Source: Phaseolus vulgaris (taxonomy: Eukaryota > Streptophyta > Magnoliopsida > Fabales > Fabaceae). Taken from it: a DNA stretch of 64,000 bases. The notes below the pieces were generated by a model. It was given only the letters and a program-made list of their open reading frames with translations, did no database searches and was not told the origin of the DNA. Positions 35,633-47,229 of this stretch are shown piece by piece. Numbering within the stretch: the stretch's first letter is position 1; every line of letters starts with the position of its first letter. The translations under genes and the position numbers were made by a program. Location of the stretch: the NCBI RefSeq assembly GCF_000499845.2, contig NC_023758.2, positions 17,188,088 to 17,252,087 of the forward strand, in the 5' to 3' direction.

Positions 35633-37009
35633 TAAATAACACAATTTTTTAATGGAAGTTCAATTAAACATATATAAAATAGTTAAGATTTAATTAAATC
35701 TTTTACTAAATTATTTTTATTCTAAAAACTTATATGTTTTTACTAAATTTTAATAAAATATTATTAAAATAAAAATATAACCAAACTTTTTGCATTGAAT
35801 AAAAGTTCTTATAAAATATAGTAGAACCCAAAAAAATAAATGTAACTGCAGGAACAAAAAGGGGTAAAGATTGATAGCATAATGCATGCTCTCAAGAAAG
35901 ATTGAAAGAGAGAAGCAACGTGTTGGCTTCGGTGCTATTTTGACCCTATGAAAAAGGTCGCAATCACCGTTTCATCTACCTTATACATTAAATATTCGGA
36001 AATATATTCCAAGTGTTTTCGAATACAATGTTTCCTATTTTTTATCTTTTCACTAAATTTTCTTAATTATTTGAATAACATTACATTAATAATTCTACAT
36101 TATATTAATGTCCTCGATTATTTAGAATACATTGCACCATTTATCTTTATAAGGAATTTTATGTATTTGTGCATGTTAATAAAATAAAAAATATTCACGT
36201 AAGTTTGTATAATTTATCCATTTTAATAAAGTGCCTCTAATAATATTTTTTAAAATTATGTTCAGATTTACAATTTTAATAAATTTCATGAGTGATCAGT
36301 GTTTTAATAATAACAATGTTAAATAAAGCTGATAAAAAACAATATTAAATAAAACTAAATTAGACAAAAATTACTTCTATTTGAGTTCCTCAAACATGGA
36401 CGTTTGGTTTACTTCTATTATCTTGACTTTTTATTTGGATACATGTTATAAAGTAATGTTATTTGTTATATAACAAATACAACGATTACATTTGTACCTA
36501 TTATCATAAATTATGGATAATATTTTCTCATTTTTTTATATTATTTGGCTTTAACTCTATTATTGATTATTGATGGAGTGTAACAATCATTTTTCTTCAA
36601 TATTCATTATGAAAAGTAGTATCCTAATAAAGTGCGAGTATTATTGAGTACCTCTTATGAGTGTGATTTTTAGGTGCCATTGATAGCGATAAGGACTGAC
36701 TTTAATTAAGGAACGTCAATTGTGTACATTATTTTCTTTTTCTTTCAAAAAGAAATTCACAAAATATTATATAATGACTTTAGTTTTTATTTATTATCAG
36801 AACACTATTTGCAATGACATTTCTTAATAATTACAAAAATACTAAATGAAAAAGAAAACATTTAATGTTTTAAAATCCTATTTTTTTTTAGGTAATCTTA
36901 GTTTTAATTTCACAATTTTTTTTTTCTTCTGGAAATGACCTAGAAACTATTTTTTTTCATGTAAAATATGTTGGCTTCACAAATCCTGTTTACTTTTGTG
37001 GTTGACCTC
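35633..37009. other. AT-rich intergenic DNA, no gene seen
   Basis: No domain-bearing ORF; the 79-codon ORF at 35948-36187 is AT-rich and hydrophobic without recognisable homology. No transposon termini found. Confidence 0.45.
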
Positions 37010-37097
37010 TAGGACTGAACTCTCTAACTGGGCTCTCGGACTGAGCTCTCAGACTGAGCTCTCGGACTGGGCTCTCGGACTAGGCTCTCGAACTGGG
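37010..37097. repeat. 13-bp minisatellite
   Basis: About six to seven head-to-tail copies of GCTCTCGGACTGA with single-base variants. The following 400 bases (ACACTCCGATGTCAAAGTCAG, then a reversed CCTATTTATAG) look like a decayed LTR related to that of the LARD-like element, which may have carried this array. Confidence 0.7.
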
Positions 37098-37741
37098 CAA
37101 GATTTATATGTTGAACTGGATCAATTTGATATTTCGGCTTCTTCTCTCGGTCTACTCTCACTGTTGAGTGTGTGTACCTACAAGACACTCCGATGTCAAA
37201 GTCAGAATAAGTTTGATATGATAATCAAATAAAATTCACTCTATTTACCTCTTAGACTAGATTGATGTCCTATTTATAGTATTTTCTTATTGGGCCCATG
37301 ACCTATTTGAGTTTTTCTTTTTGTGCCTAATATCTTTTTAAATACACACCTATTAATTTGGGCCTTATTGTAATGGGCTTTGCTACATTGACCATATTTA
37401 TTATATATATATATTTTCTACATTTATATATACTTTTTTGGCTTGACCTTTCGGTACGACTTTTCGACTAAACCTTTCGGCCTAATAGTACAATTTTCAA
37501 AAATAATAGTTAGAAATATTTATTATTATTTGACTTTTAAGAAAATGGCATGTACTTTCTTTTTTGTATAGTTTTTTTTAAATCATAGCATGGTGTAGAC
37601 TTAAAGAGAATAAATTATCTTTGAGTCATATTTTAATCAAACTATTATTTAGACTTTGTCCTGATTAGAGGTCGATCTACCTGTGATTAAATTAAGGCTA
37701 AATTTACTTCAGGTTTCAAATGATTTTTTTAAAAAAAAATA

Positions 37742-38299
37742 TGAGGTCATGGGATGATCCTCTTAATATGGTGAAAGGATTGTTGATCTTGAAAGCTTTT
37801 TAAGTCTTACTGGCTTACACATGAGGCTGAGGGGCTGTGAAAACGACCTTGATTCCAATTTCTGGAGTTAATAAAAAAGATCTCATTTATTTCTCCTAAA
37901 GATAAAAAGGCGTTAATTATAGAGATTGACTGTACATGCTAGATTATAATTAATTTAGGAATATAACTCGAAACAAGACCAGGGGGAGACTACTATCCTA
38001 TATAAGGGAAAGAAGATGACCTTATAAGAGACAACAAACAATAAATGACTATAATTAAGATAAGGGGAACAACAACAGACAACACACAAGGAGTACTTTC
38101 AACTTATATTTTATACTATAATCACTATATTTTTATGCTCTTACTAACTTGAGCGTCGGAGTATCTTGTATAGGTGGATCCCCCTCATTTCCTTGTAGCC
38201 TATGAAGCTTGCAAGGATACAATCAGTGACCATCTCGGAGTTTAACCGACCTTAAATACATGTTTTGGTTGAGAGACATCCCTCATGGCCAAAACATTT
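37742..38299 (+). repeat. 5' LTR of the outer LTR element
   Basis: A 558-bp LTR that includes CTATATAAGGG near 38010 as a possible TATA region and ends CCAAAACA, directly followed by the primer binding site at 38300-38318. Confidence 0.65.
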
Positions 38300-38318
38300 G
38301 GCGCCCAACGTGGGGCAA
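38300..38318 (+). other. Primer binding site of the outer LTR element
   Basis: TTTGGCGCCCAACGTGGGG abuts the LTR terminal CA. This type of site, beginning TGGCGCC, is typical of several plant Ty3/gypsy lineages; the exact priming tRNA was not determined. Confidence 0.65.
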
Positions 38319-39199
38319 GTAAAACTATCCTGCGCCATTTTTAGAAATGCAAATGATAGGAAGGACAATGGGACAAGAAGAAGGGGGGGACAATACATAA
38401 AAACTTGGATGTGAATTATCATAAACCTTCATGTTTAAGTTATGTACTCTTTTTATTATAGACTTTTTACATCTTGTTTTTATAAGGTTTTTAATGTGGT
38501 ATAATGAAAATAATTATCGTTTGTTTATAATATGTGTTGTTAACATTTTCAATGAAACCATATCGCATTTGTAGAGTAATAGGGAGGGAAGCTTATCGTT
38601 TGGAATCATTAGTGGTGGTCGAATACCAAGAAATTTTTTTTGGCTAGTTTCTTTTCTATTTTAGTTTATCATCACCCTTTTCTTTTCTTTTTGTGTTGTT
38701 TCACTGTTTCTTTAATATTTTATTATATGTTCTTACTTTTTTTAATAAACAGTCCCTCCGATTTTAAAGTATTATCCAATTGGGGATGGTTGACAAATGG
38801 AAATTGCCAAAATCAACCAAATAATTTTAATTATTTTAAATTCACTTAAATTAAGGTGTTTATGTTTTTGGTGATAGGACCTTATGAGGTTTGAGAAGTT
38901 GTTGGAAAAATAGAATATAGCTTGGAAATTTGGAGGTTGTGGTATCATGAGTCGAACCCGATATTTTCATGAATAGATCGGGTACCGATCTATGTAATTA
39001 AGAACATTAATACTGTATGAGCAAATCAAGGACATTAATGCCGCATCATCGGAGAAGAGGAGATCTTGGAAAATCAGAATTAAGTAGAGGTCCTATATCG
39101 AGAACATGGAATATAGCTAACATTCGTTACAATTGTGATGAATTACAATATATTTTTATGCACCTTAACATATTGTGTTAAAGTTATGAATTACAGATT

Positions 39200-39905
39200 T
39201 GAAGAAAAAACCCTGCACCAGCCTTAACTAGGTCAAGTGCCGATCTCGGTTGGTCCAAATCATAAAGAAGACCATGTAAAGGTTTAAACCTTACTTGAAG
39301 AAAAACCTCACATCAGTCTTAACTAGGTGGGGTGCCGATCTCGGTCAGTCTAAATCATAAAGAATACCAAGTAAAGGTTTAAACCTTACATGAAGAAAAA
39401 CGTCACATCAGTGTTAACTGGGTGGGGTGCCGATCTCAGTCGATCTAAAACATAAAGAAGACCATGTAAAGGTTTAAACCCTACGTGAAGAAAAACCTCA
39501 CATCAATCTTAACTAGGTGGAGTGTCGATCTCGGTTGGTCCAAATCATAAAGAAGACCATGTAAAGGTTTAAACATTATGTGAAGAAAAACCTCATCAGT
39601 CTTAACTGGGTGGGGTGCCGACCTCGTTCGGTCCAAATCATAAAAAAGACCATGTAAAGGTTTAAATCTTACATGAAGAAAAACCTCACATCGGTCTTAA
39701 CTGGGTGGGATGCCGACCTCGTTCAATCCAAATCATTCAGAAGACCATGTAAAGGTCTTAACCTTACATGAAGAAAAACCTCACCAATCCTAACTAGGTG
39801 GGGTGCCGACCTCGTTCCGTCCAATTCAATGAAGACCACGTACAGGTCTTAACTTGACATGAAGAAAACATATACACAAGTCTTCACTTGGTATGGTGCC
39901 GACCT
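39200..39905. repeat. Tandem array of about 95-bp units
   Basis: Seven to eight copies, with TGAAGAAAAACC starts at about 39296, 39391, 39486, 39581, 39673 and 39769. Each copy has CTTAACTAGGTGGGGTGCCG, ATCTCGGTCGGTCCAAATCA and ACCATGTAAAGGTTTAAAC blocks. From about 39940 to 40235, and again after the nested element (about 43390-43550), shorter GGAAATGTCGACCTCACTCG units continue, so the nested element split this array. Confidence 0.75.
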
Positions 39906-40245
39906 CGCTCAGTCTAGTTTGAGTTATTTTTTGCAGATAAAGAAAATGTCGACCTACTAAATGAAGGAAATGCCGACCTCACCCAGTTTGTGAAGGAAAT
40001 GTCGATCTCACTCATTCCATTTGGTAAGTTTTAAGTTATATCTATTGTAGGTAAAGGAAATGGCGACCTATCAGGTGAAGGAAATGTCGACCTCACTCGG
40101 TCCAGTTTGTGAAGAAAATGTCAATCTCACTCAATCCAATTTGTAAGTTTTAAATCATATCTATAGCATGTAAAGGAAATGTCGGCCTATCAAGTGAAGG
40201 AAATGTCAACCTCGCTCGGTCTAGTTTGTGATTGAAATGTCAATC

Positions 40246-41226
40246 TGATGGATATCCACTAGGAGAGGATTTTATTAATGAAGGAAGAGGATTTTCACCT
40301 ACACATTTGAAGTTCTTCCTTCTAGTCTTCTCACAAATTAAAAGAAGTCAAAGAGAAGATCAAGCCTAAAGATAAAGAAGTCTACAAACTCTCAAATAAT
40401 AGGCTTCATATTAAATATCTCTCTTTATAGTTTCTTTTAAATTGTAAATAATATAGAATAATGTTTAGAAAGGTGCTTAGAGGGAAACATGAGACACCTC
40501 TTTTGTAAAAGCATCTTTAGGCTTTAGTTTAGCAAATTCTAGAAGCTTGGGGAGTGAGCTTAGTAAGGGGGGTGTGATCTTAGGAGTTTTTTGGGTAGCT
40601 TAGGGAATAAGCTATGTAAATGACCAGCCCTTACTCCTATAAAAGGAGGGCTTAGGTCCTTCACAATTCAGATTGGAATTTTATAGTAGAGAGACTATAC
40701 TCAATTTTGGAGAGAATTTGTGAGTTTTGAGTCTTCCTCTTCTTTGCCTTATCTTGTGAGCTATGGTGAGCTTCAAGTGGTGGCACTCCATCACTTATCT
40801 TGGTTCAAGGTTCCAAGTGGCGTGAATGGCTTCTTCCAATTCTCAAAATCCAGCAAGCATCTTATTCTATAAGTGTTCTTCTTTCCTTCTCTTCAATTTT
40901 CCATTCGGTAGTTTTGATTTCTAGAGTTTACTTCTTTTTCTACCGTTTATTTTTGTGTTTCCAGCGTTGTGTTCTTAATTCTGTTTTGGTTCAGTAGCTA
41001 TCATTTAAATTCTGTCCAGCTTTAATTCTTGTTCTTCTTTCCTTTTGTTTTGATTCAATTTGACAATACATGGACTTCAATATGAGTCTTGGTTGGTGCT
41101 TAGTTTTGGTGAGTTCTTGAATTTAGAACATTGATCCAATTCTAAAGTAAAGTGCCTTTCAAATCCAGCTCAAGTTGTTCCTAAGAATGTCAAGAATCAT
41201 GTGTTCTTGTAGTTACATTCACATCA
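40246..41226 (+). repeat. 5' LTR of the nested Ty3 element
   Basis: 981 bp with TG...CA ends and a TATA-like CTATAAAAGGAG near 40637. The last 101 bp (from GAACATTGATCC) is repeated almost without change at 43287-43387. Confidence 0.8.
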
Positions 41227-42573
41227 TGTGGTATCTAGAGTCTAGGCTTGTTTTTGCTTAAATTTTGAGTTGTATTGCACTTTACTTTCAAGAGCTCTTA
41301 AATTAAAGTTGTTTACCATTCTGTTTTAGGATTTATTTTGAGTTTGCTTGCTGTTTTTTCTTTTGTTACACCAAGTGTTTGTGAAAAGGATTATGGCACT
41401 CATTGTTTGTATGAGTATGGCTGCTCTTGTGGAATGACATTCTCCTTCCTAGAGTTGACCTTAAGCTTCCTTTCACTTGTGGTTTTATCTTGTTATATGT
41501 CTTTTAATTTTGTAATCATGTCAAGTTTTGTCTTAGTCATGTTATTCCATAATTGTCATTACTTCTAGTAGTACTTTTATTGTTTTGATTGTTTCTTGCT
41601 TTGGTTTACTTTCTGTTTTTGAGTTTATTGCTTGATCCTTTGTGCATTTTCATTTTTAGATTTGAGTTCATGCTTGTATTTTCATTCTATACAAGTTCCT
41701 TTACACAATTTCCATTATGTCTTTCCTAGTTCATCATACTGTTTTCATTCCTAAATAGGCTCCTCTGTTTTCTTACAAACGTGCTACTGTTTTCAATTTA
41801 CTGCAATTAATTGGCTAATAGGAAATTTGTGAAAATTTGGATTTACATACTTCAAAGTGTTACAAAAGCATAGAAAAAAGAATCATTCAAAAATTCCAAG
41901 TACACAAAAAATGATAAATAAAATACGAAAAGTGTACAATACTGCCGAAAAGAATACGGTAATTGGGCAGCAATTTTGAAAAATTTATTTCTCTCAATTG
42001 GCTTACTGTTTTGACCTCATTCCAGTGCCATTTTTGAGTTAAGACATTGAAGTTTCTGTAGTTAATTTTTCACATTCCAGTTCGCTTTCAATCGGTACAG
42101 TTAAATCTGTAAACATAGCACAGTTTGCTTTAAAAAAAAAAATTCCAGTAGCTGTTTTCTGTTTTCTTTAATCTACTCTAGCACTTTTCTTTAGGTCTCT
42201 TTTTGTGTGCCTTCTTTATTCATTGAGTTCCTTATTTTTCTTGATTGTCTTTCATTCATTTTCTTTCTAGTTTGTCATACATTACTCTCTGTTTTTGGTT
42301 TAGCATTTATTGTTTACACCTTTTTCTTGCTTGTCTTTTTGTTCTTCTTAAAGTTGTGTGGAGACTTGTTCTTAAGTAAGTTGGTTTGCTTTGACATATT
42401 TCACTTGAAGCTACTCCATTCCACAAGCAAGGCTTGGTTGAGGACAGAATATTTTCTTGGAGTGGTTTGAGTGCTTTCTTGGGCATTTTCCAGCAACCTA
42501 TATCTCACTGTTTTTAATTGTCTAACAAGTTTCTTTCACTGTTTTGTTTTCTGTTTTTGTGTATTTTCCGCTC

Positions 42574-43311
42574 ATGGCTCATTTCTCTAGTGGAGAGTCC
42601 TCCAAACCGTGCTCACCACAAAAGGCAGCCCTTTATGAGGACTTAAAGAATGCCAAGCAATCCAATGCTCACTATCTTGAGGTGATAAGGAAGATGGAAG
42701 CACGGCTCCAAAGTTTGGAGTTAAACCGAGAAGAAATGCATCAAAACCGTGAGAGAAGAACTCCTCCTCCTAGTCGGCATTCTTCAAGGCACTCCCATGG
42801 TTATTATGAAGATAATCCAAGGCCAAGACATCATCACCATGAAGAGAGGCGCCAACATGTGGCTGGCCCTTGTTCTCCTAATGTAAAACTTCCTAGTTTT
42901 AGTGGTGAAAGTGATCCCAATGTATACTTAGGATGGGAGGCTAAGGTGGACCAAATTTTTTATGTAAATGGGGTTAGGGATGAGCATAGGGTTAAGTTAG
43001 CTTCTTTAGAATTTTTCGACTATGCCATGCAATGGTGGCATCAATACCTCATGGACATTGACCTACACAAGAGGCCGCCCGTGGTCTCTTGGAACGATTT
43101 GAAAGCATGTTTACGCGCTAGATTCGTACCCCCACACTTTAGGAAAGACCTTATGTTGAAACTCCAACGGTTTCATCAAGGCGCGCTAAGTGTGGATGAT
43201 TACTTTAAACAACTAGACACGCTTTTAATTCGAGTTAATATGGATGAGAGTGATGAAGCTAAGATAGCTAGCTCAAGTAAAGTGATGAACATTGATCCAA
43301 TTCTAAAGTAA
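42574..43311 (+). pseudogene. Truncated Ty3 gag reading into its own LTR
   Basis: An open frame of 245 codons from MAHFSSGESS (an in-frame upstream Met lies at 42544). It holds a coiled-coil-like segment (residues about 15-50), a His/Arg-rich linker (HHHHEERRQH) and a retrotransposon-gag core (PNVKLPSFSGESDPNVYLGW, AMQWWHQYL, LRARFVPPHF, LQRFHQGALSVDDYF). After the core the frame runs across the deletion junction at 43286/43287 into the LTR and ends at 43311, so the last eight or so residues are LTR-encoded. Zinc knuckle, protease and later domains are absent. The gag portion itself has no stop or frameshift. Confidence 0.8.
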
Positions 43312-43609
43312 AGTGCCTTTCAAATCCAGCTCAAGTTGTTCCTAAGAATGTCAAGAATCATGTGTTCTTGTAGTTACATTCACATCACAATCTCACTTAT
43401 TCTAGTTTGTAAGTTTTAAATTATATCTATAGCAGGTAAAGGAATTGCCGACCTCGCTCGGTCCAATTTGTGAAGAAAATGTCGATCTCACTCGTTTCAG
43501 TTTGTAAGTTTTAAATTATGTCTATTGCAAGTAAAAGAAGTGTCGAGTCCAAGTTCGGTCCAAGTTCGGCCCATTATAAAAAGTGAGTTGAAAGGTGGAA
43601 TCAAGCAAT

Positions 43610-43890
43610 ACCAATGAAATTATCAGCCTCATTGGCTTATGCCCATGACTGGGGGCAGTGAGGTCATGAGCCAAACCTAATAATAAGGTGAAAGCAAATC
43701 TGATACCGATAATGGTTATGAGTTTTTTTAGCCTCATTGGCTTATGCTTGAGGCTAGGGGACTGTGAGGTCATGAGCCGATGTTGTTAATATGGTGAAAG
43801 GTTTGTTGATCTTGGAAACTTTTTAAGCCTCATTAGCTTACGCCTGAGGCTGAGGGGCTGTGAAGTCATGGGTCGATCCCTCTAATATAG
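43610..43890. repeat. Iterated polypurine-tract/LTR-start modules
   Basis: Three consecutive modules of about 100-115 bp each contain AGCCTCATTGGCTTATGC, a purine-rich stretch (ACTGGGGGCAG, GGCTAGGGGACTG, GGCTGAGGGGCTG) and then TGAGGTCATG or TGAAGTCATG, the start sequence of the LTR. The 5' LTR at 37742 also contains a second purine-rich module internally (37822-37837). Confidence 0.6.
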
Positions 43891-44764
43891 GTTTTTATGT
43901 TTTTACTGACTTGAACATCAGAGTATCTTCTGCAAGTGGAACTCCCTCTTTTCTTGGAGCTCATGAAGCTTACAAGGATATGATCAATGACCATCTTAAA
44001 GTTTAATCGACCTTAACTACACAATGCTCTAATTAAGAAATATCCTAAACAAAATCTATGTAAGAATTTACAAAATATAAAAATAAATTAATAAACCTTT
44101 TTAAAACACTTAATAACTTAATAAAAGATTTGAAGTCAGTTTTATGAACCAGTAAATTTGACTAGCACTACAAAAAAAAGTGTATATTGTGGCGGTTTTT
44201 TTTTGTATAAAGTGACGTTTATAACCGCCACAATATACGCTTGTGGCGGTTTCTCAAACCGCCATAGAACTGGCCGCCACAAAGTTTAATGTGGCGGTTT
44301 TACGCTACCCGCCGCAACACCCGCCACTTTAAACACAGTGTAAGTAGTGGCGGTTTTTATATGTAAGTAGTGTCAGTTATAACTGTCACAATTTACATTC
44401 ATTGAAGAAGATTTTGGCGCCATAATATACGTAAGTAGTGGCGTTTTTAACTGACGTAAATTTAATTCTAAACAAATAAAATTTAACCACCACTTTTTTA
44501 TAATTTTTTTTATAATCTGTTTTATACGATTAACCTAAACATAATATATTTTCATAATAAAATAAAATAATGTATAAGGTTATAATCATTCATTCATTTC
44601 ATTGAAAATTAAAGTACACATAATAATGCTCAAAATTTTATATGTAATTGAAAATTAAAACACATAAAAAGTTCATACATCCCTAATCAAGTTTAAAATT
44701 ACAACACATAATTGTTCAAAAGTTCATACATCCCTAATCAAGTTTAAAATTAAAACACACATCC

Positions 44765-44839
44765 CTAATTAGTTTTGCTTCCAGCACTTGATCCTATTAT
44801 TTGATTAGGTGATGGAGCACCACTTCCATTATCTGATAC
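44765..44839 (-). pseudogene. Exon-like remnant, possibly the transposase 3' exon
   Basis: After a good splice acceptor (TTTATTTCAG) there are 24 codons, SDNGSGAPSPNQIIGSS and SKTN, followed by a stop. Gly/Ser/Asn-rich short last exons occur in CACTA-encoded proteins, but this is weak evidence. It is read in the same direction as the captured gene fragment. It could equally be the end of another captured gene. Confidence 0.3.
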
Positions 44840-45379
44840 CTGAAATAAATAATTTTAAGTAAATGAATTTGTGTGTTTATAATTATAAAATAAAAGACAC
44901 CAATAAATATTTAAATATATTAATATTTCATTGGTGAATGCATGAATCAAATGAAAGATTCCCTTTTAAGGACAAAACTCATCTTTATCCTTACCTTTAT
45001 ATTTATTATTTAATAGGTATAAAACTTTTATCAAATCCTGTATTCATAGAAGATAGCTATTCTCTTATGGTTACAAAAATATTAATTAAATAAAATTTTA
45101 TAAAACTAAAAATTATATAAAAGTAATAATATTATAAAGGATTCAATATTAAAAAAATAATAAAGACAACCTTTTGTTTCAATCCTTTATTTTTCAGTTT
45201 CGACTTTTATAAATGATTAAGACCAGTCTCTAACATTACCTAACAATAGCGTGACACGGGTGTTAATGCATAACTTGTAATACAGTATGTCATCAGAAAT
45301 CATTTTTCAAATTTAAAAACATCAAAATCATCAACTTATTTTTTATACATTAATTATATTATTGAAGTTAAAAAAATAA

Positions 45380-46372
45380 TTAATCAAAGTGGAAATTTGG
45401 CCTTCCCTTGATTGCAATCAAGGTGTTTGTTCCTGATCGAGGGGATGGACTTAAACGATTCAGACTTGTACTGCCCCTACTGCTTCTGTGACTCTTATCC
45501 ATCTAAAACAGGAAGGCATTGAACATATGATGGATGATCAGTATAAGCACAATTACATTTTTTTATACGAAAAAAAAATCAAAGAACTTTTCCCTATAAA
45601 GATATAACAATGCACGAATATAACAATATAAATGCATTCAAGCTCACCGTAGAAGATCTCGATATGGCAATGGGTTTACTTTGAGGCCTTCCTCTGCTTC
45701 CAAAACTAGTCATTGATGGCTCATCATCTAACGAAGGAAACATTGGTGTGTCTCGGGGCGCTAATAACCTTTAAAACGAATGGTACATACATCAGTGAGG
45801 TAATGCATAAATAAATTGATTCATATCAAAGTCTCAAGCTTTGCGAGCAAGAAACTTGAATAACTATCAGCATGAAATACAGATAATTGGATACACGAAT
45901 TTTATATTTTGAACACATTAAACAATGCAATCTAATAGGAAACTCAAAACATGAAAAATAACTCACCAGTCGTAATCACTCTTGTCACCATCATTAAGCA
46001 ACTCACTACTTTCTCCTTGACCAGGAATGGAGATTCCAGGGTTTACATCAGAAATATGTTTCAACTTTGTAGCTGTATAATAACACCCCATGCAAAAGAA
46101 ATGCAAGAATGTTAACCAAAAACAGCAACCAAAAAAAGAAACATTCTCTTCGTATGATGTAAGTAAAGAGAATTACAGAATGAGTCTTCCAAATCATCTG
46201 TCAACTAAAGCAAAAAGCTCTCCTTCTCTCAGGATTGCATTTCATTGAACAAAGAGAGATCATCGTCCTTCTCCCGGAAGATGAATCCACTCTCAAGACT
46301 GTGCCCACGCTTGTGACTATTAGCTCTAGGCTTTTTCCCAGGAGAGAATCTCAATGCCGGGGAAGGTGGCAT
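45380..46372 (-). pseudogene. Captured multi-exon fragment of a plant Ser/Pro-rich protein gene
   Basis: Minus-strand exons are 46372-46177, 46072-45967, 45768-45658 and 45502-45380, all with GT-AG introns and matching phases. Peptide blocks are MPPSPALRFSPGKK, HKRGHSLESGF, FREKDDDLSLFNEMQS, DVNPGISIPGQGESSELLN, DYDWLLAPRDTPMFPSLDD, RGRPQSKPIAISRSST and RSSRG plus NRLSPSPRSG. This is the N-terminal order of a plant Ser/Pro-rich, probably microtubule-associated family often labelled endochitinase A-like or mucin-like. Exon 1 has two in-frame stops (TGA at 46231-46229, TAG at 46207-46205), in place of the usual Arg and Gln. Homology fades after about 45400 and a stop follows at 45380, so only the 5' part of the gene was captured. 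Introns were retained, so capture was at the DNA level. The family label is from memory. Confidence 0.75.
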
Positions 46373-47229
46373 CTCCACTACCAAATACAGTGTCACACAA
46401 CTGTCACCCCAAGCTCTCCACACAAGCCAAAACAATAAACCTAATAAACCTTCTACACCCCCAACGAGCCACCCATAATTAAGCTCAAGCCTAAAACAAA
46501 TTTAAGCACCAACAATCAATTCAGTGAGAAAAGAATTACCCACTTGTTATATTCTCTTGGTTCATTAGATTAGATTAACAACACCCCTGAATGAAGACAA
46601 ATTCAACATATTAAAATAGTGACTCGTGGCAACAATTGTTCCATTAAAATCAATGCAACCTCGACATTCATTCAAATCATATGCAACAAATATCCAAAAT
46701 CAATTTGACTCAGAAACCCCAAAACATTTTCCAGTTACAGATCCCAATTGTAAGGTTGACAGTTAAATGAGAACCTAATTCAAACCCATAATTCAAGCTT
46801 GGGACCCACCAAACCGTCGTTGAAGTTGAAAGCAATGTAGTAAAATTGAGCACTGGGAATAAGTAACAGTAGTTGTAGCAGTTGGGCTTGACTTACCAAA
46901 TTTCCAAGTCAAAATTGCTTGCAAAAGAGTGTGGAATGTGGAAGAGTGCGCTTAAGATCCCAAGTTCGAAGATAAAACAGAGCTTAAATACCAATTACAA
47001 TGCCACAAATTTTTTATTAAACACTCGGATCTATAGCATTCATGGCTCTGTCCGAGCAACCAAAGTACATATCGAAAACTAGAATGATCCAAAGTAATTC
47101 CCATTCTCAAAGTAATTTGCACTTTATTAATAGTGAAAAAAATGCTTTGCACAATAATTCCAGATTTAAGAACTCACTAATTTTAACAGAAAATTATTAG
47201 ACCTCTCTTTCAAACAATTTACCGCATCC

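Larger units (their letters stand above)
40241..43392 (+). mobile_element. Nested Ty3/gypsy element, gag only, truncated 3' LTR
   Basis: The element spans 40246-43387 and is flanked by an exact duplication CAATC (40241-40245 and 43388-43392). The 5' LTR is 40246-41226 (981 bp, TGATGGATATCC to ATTCACATCA). A primer-binding-like TGGTATCTAGAG starts at 41229. After a 1.3-kb leader comes gag (42574-43286). Gag is joined directly to the last 101 bp of the 3' LTR (43287-43387), so the rest of gag, all of pol and most of the 3' LTR are deleted. Because the target duplication is intact, the deletion is internal and either occurred after insertion or was already present in the inserted copy. Confidence 0.85.
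37742..44022 (+). mobile_element. Non-coding LTR retrotransposon with nested insertion
   Basis: The 5' LTR is 37742-38299 (TGAGGTCATGGG to GGCCAAAACA), followed at once by TTTGGCGCCCAACGTGGGG, a primer binding site. The 3' LTR is incomplete: 43861 to about 44022 matches both ends of the 5' LTR (TGAAGTCATGGG; GAGTATCTTC and AAGCTTACAAGGATATGATCA) but lacks the middle and the last bases. The internal part holds a tandem array of about 95 bp, GAAGGAAATGTCGACCTC-type repeats and repeated polypurine/LTR-start modules. It has no coding sequence of its own. A complete nested element sits at 40246-43387. The primer site suggests the same mobilising system as the element at 30321-35627. Confidence 0.7.

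Noticed and set aside
35948..36187. 79-codon AT-rich ORF
   Set aside because: Composition follows local AT richness; no signal peptide pattern or domain that could be supported.
41338..42470. ORFs of 76 and 87 codons with hydrophobic translations
   Set aside because: They lie in the untranslated leader of the nested Ty3 element and are rich in Phe, Leu and Ser from T-rich DNA.
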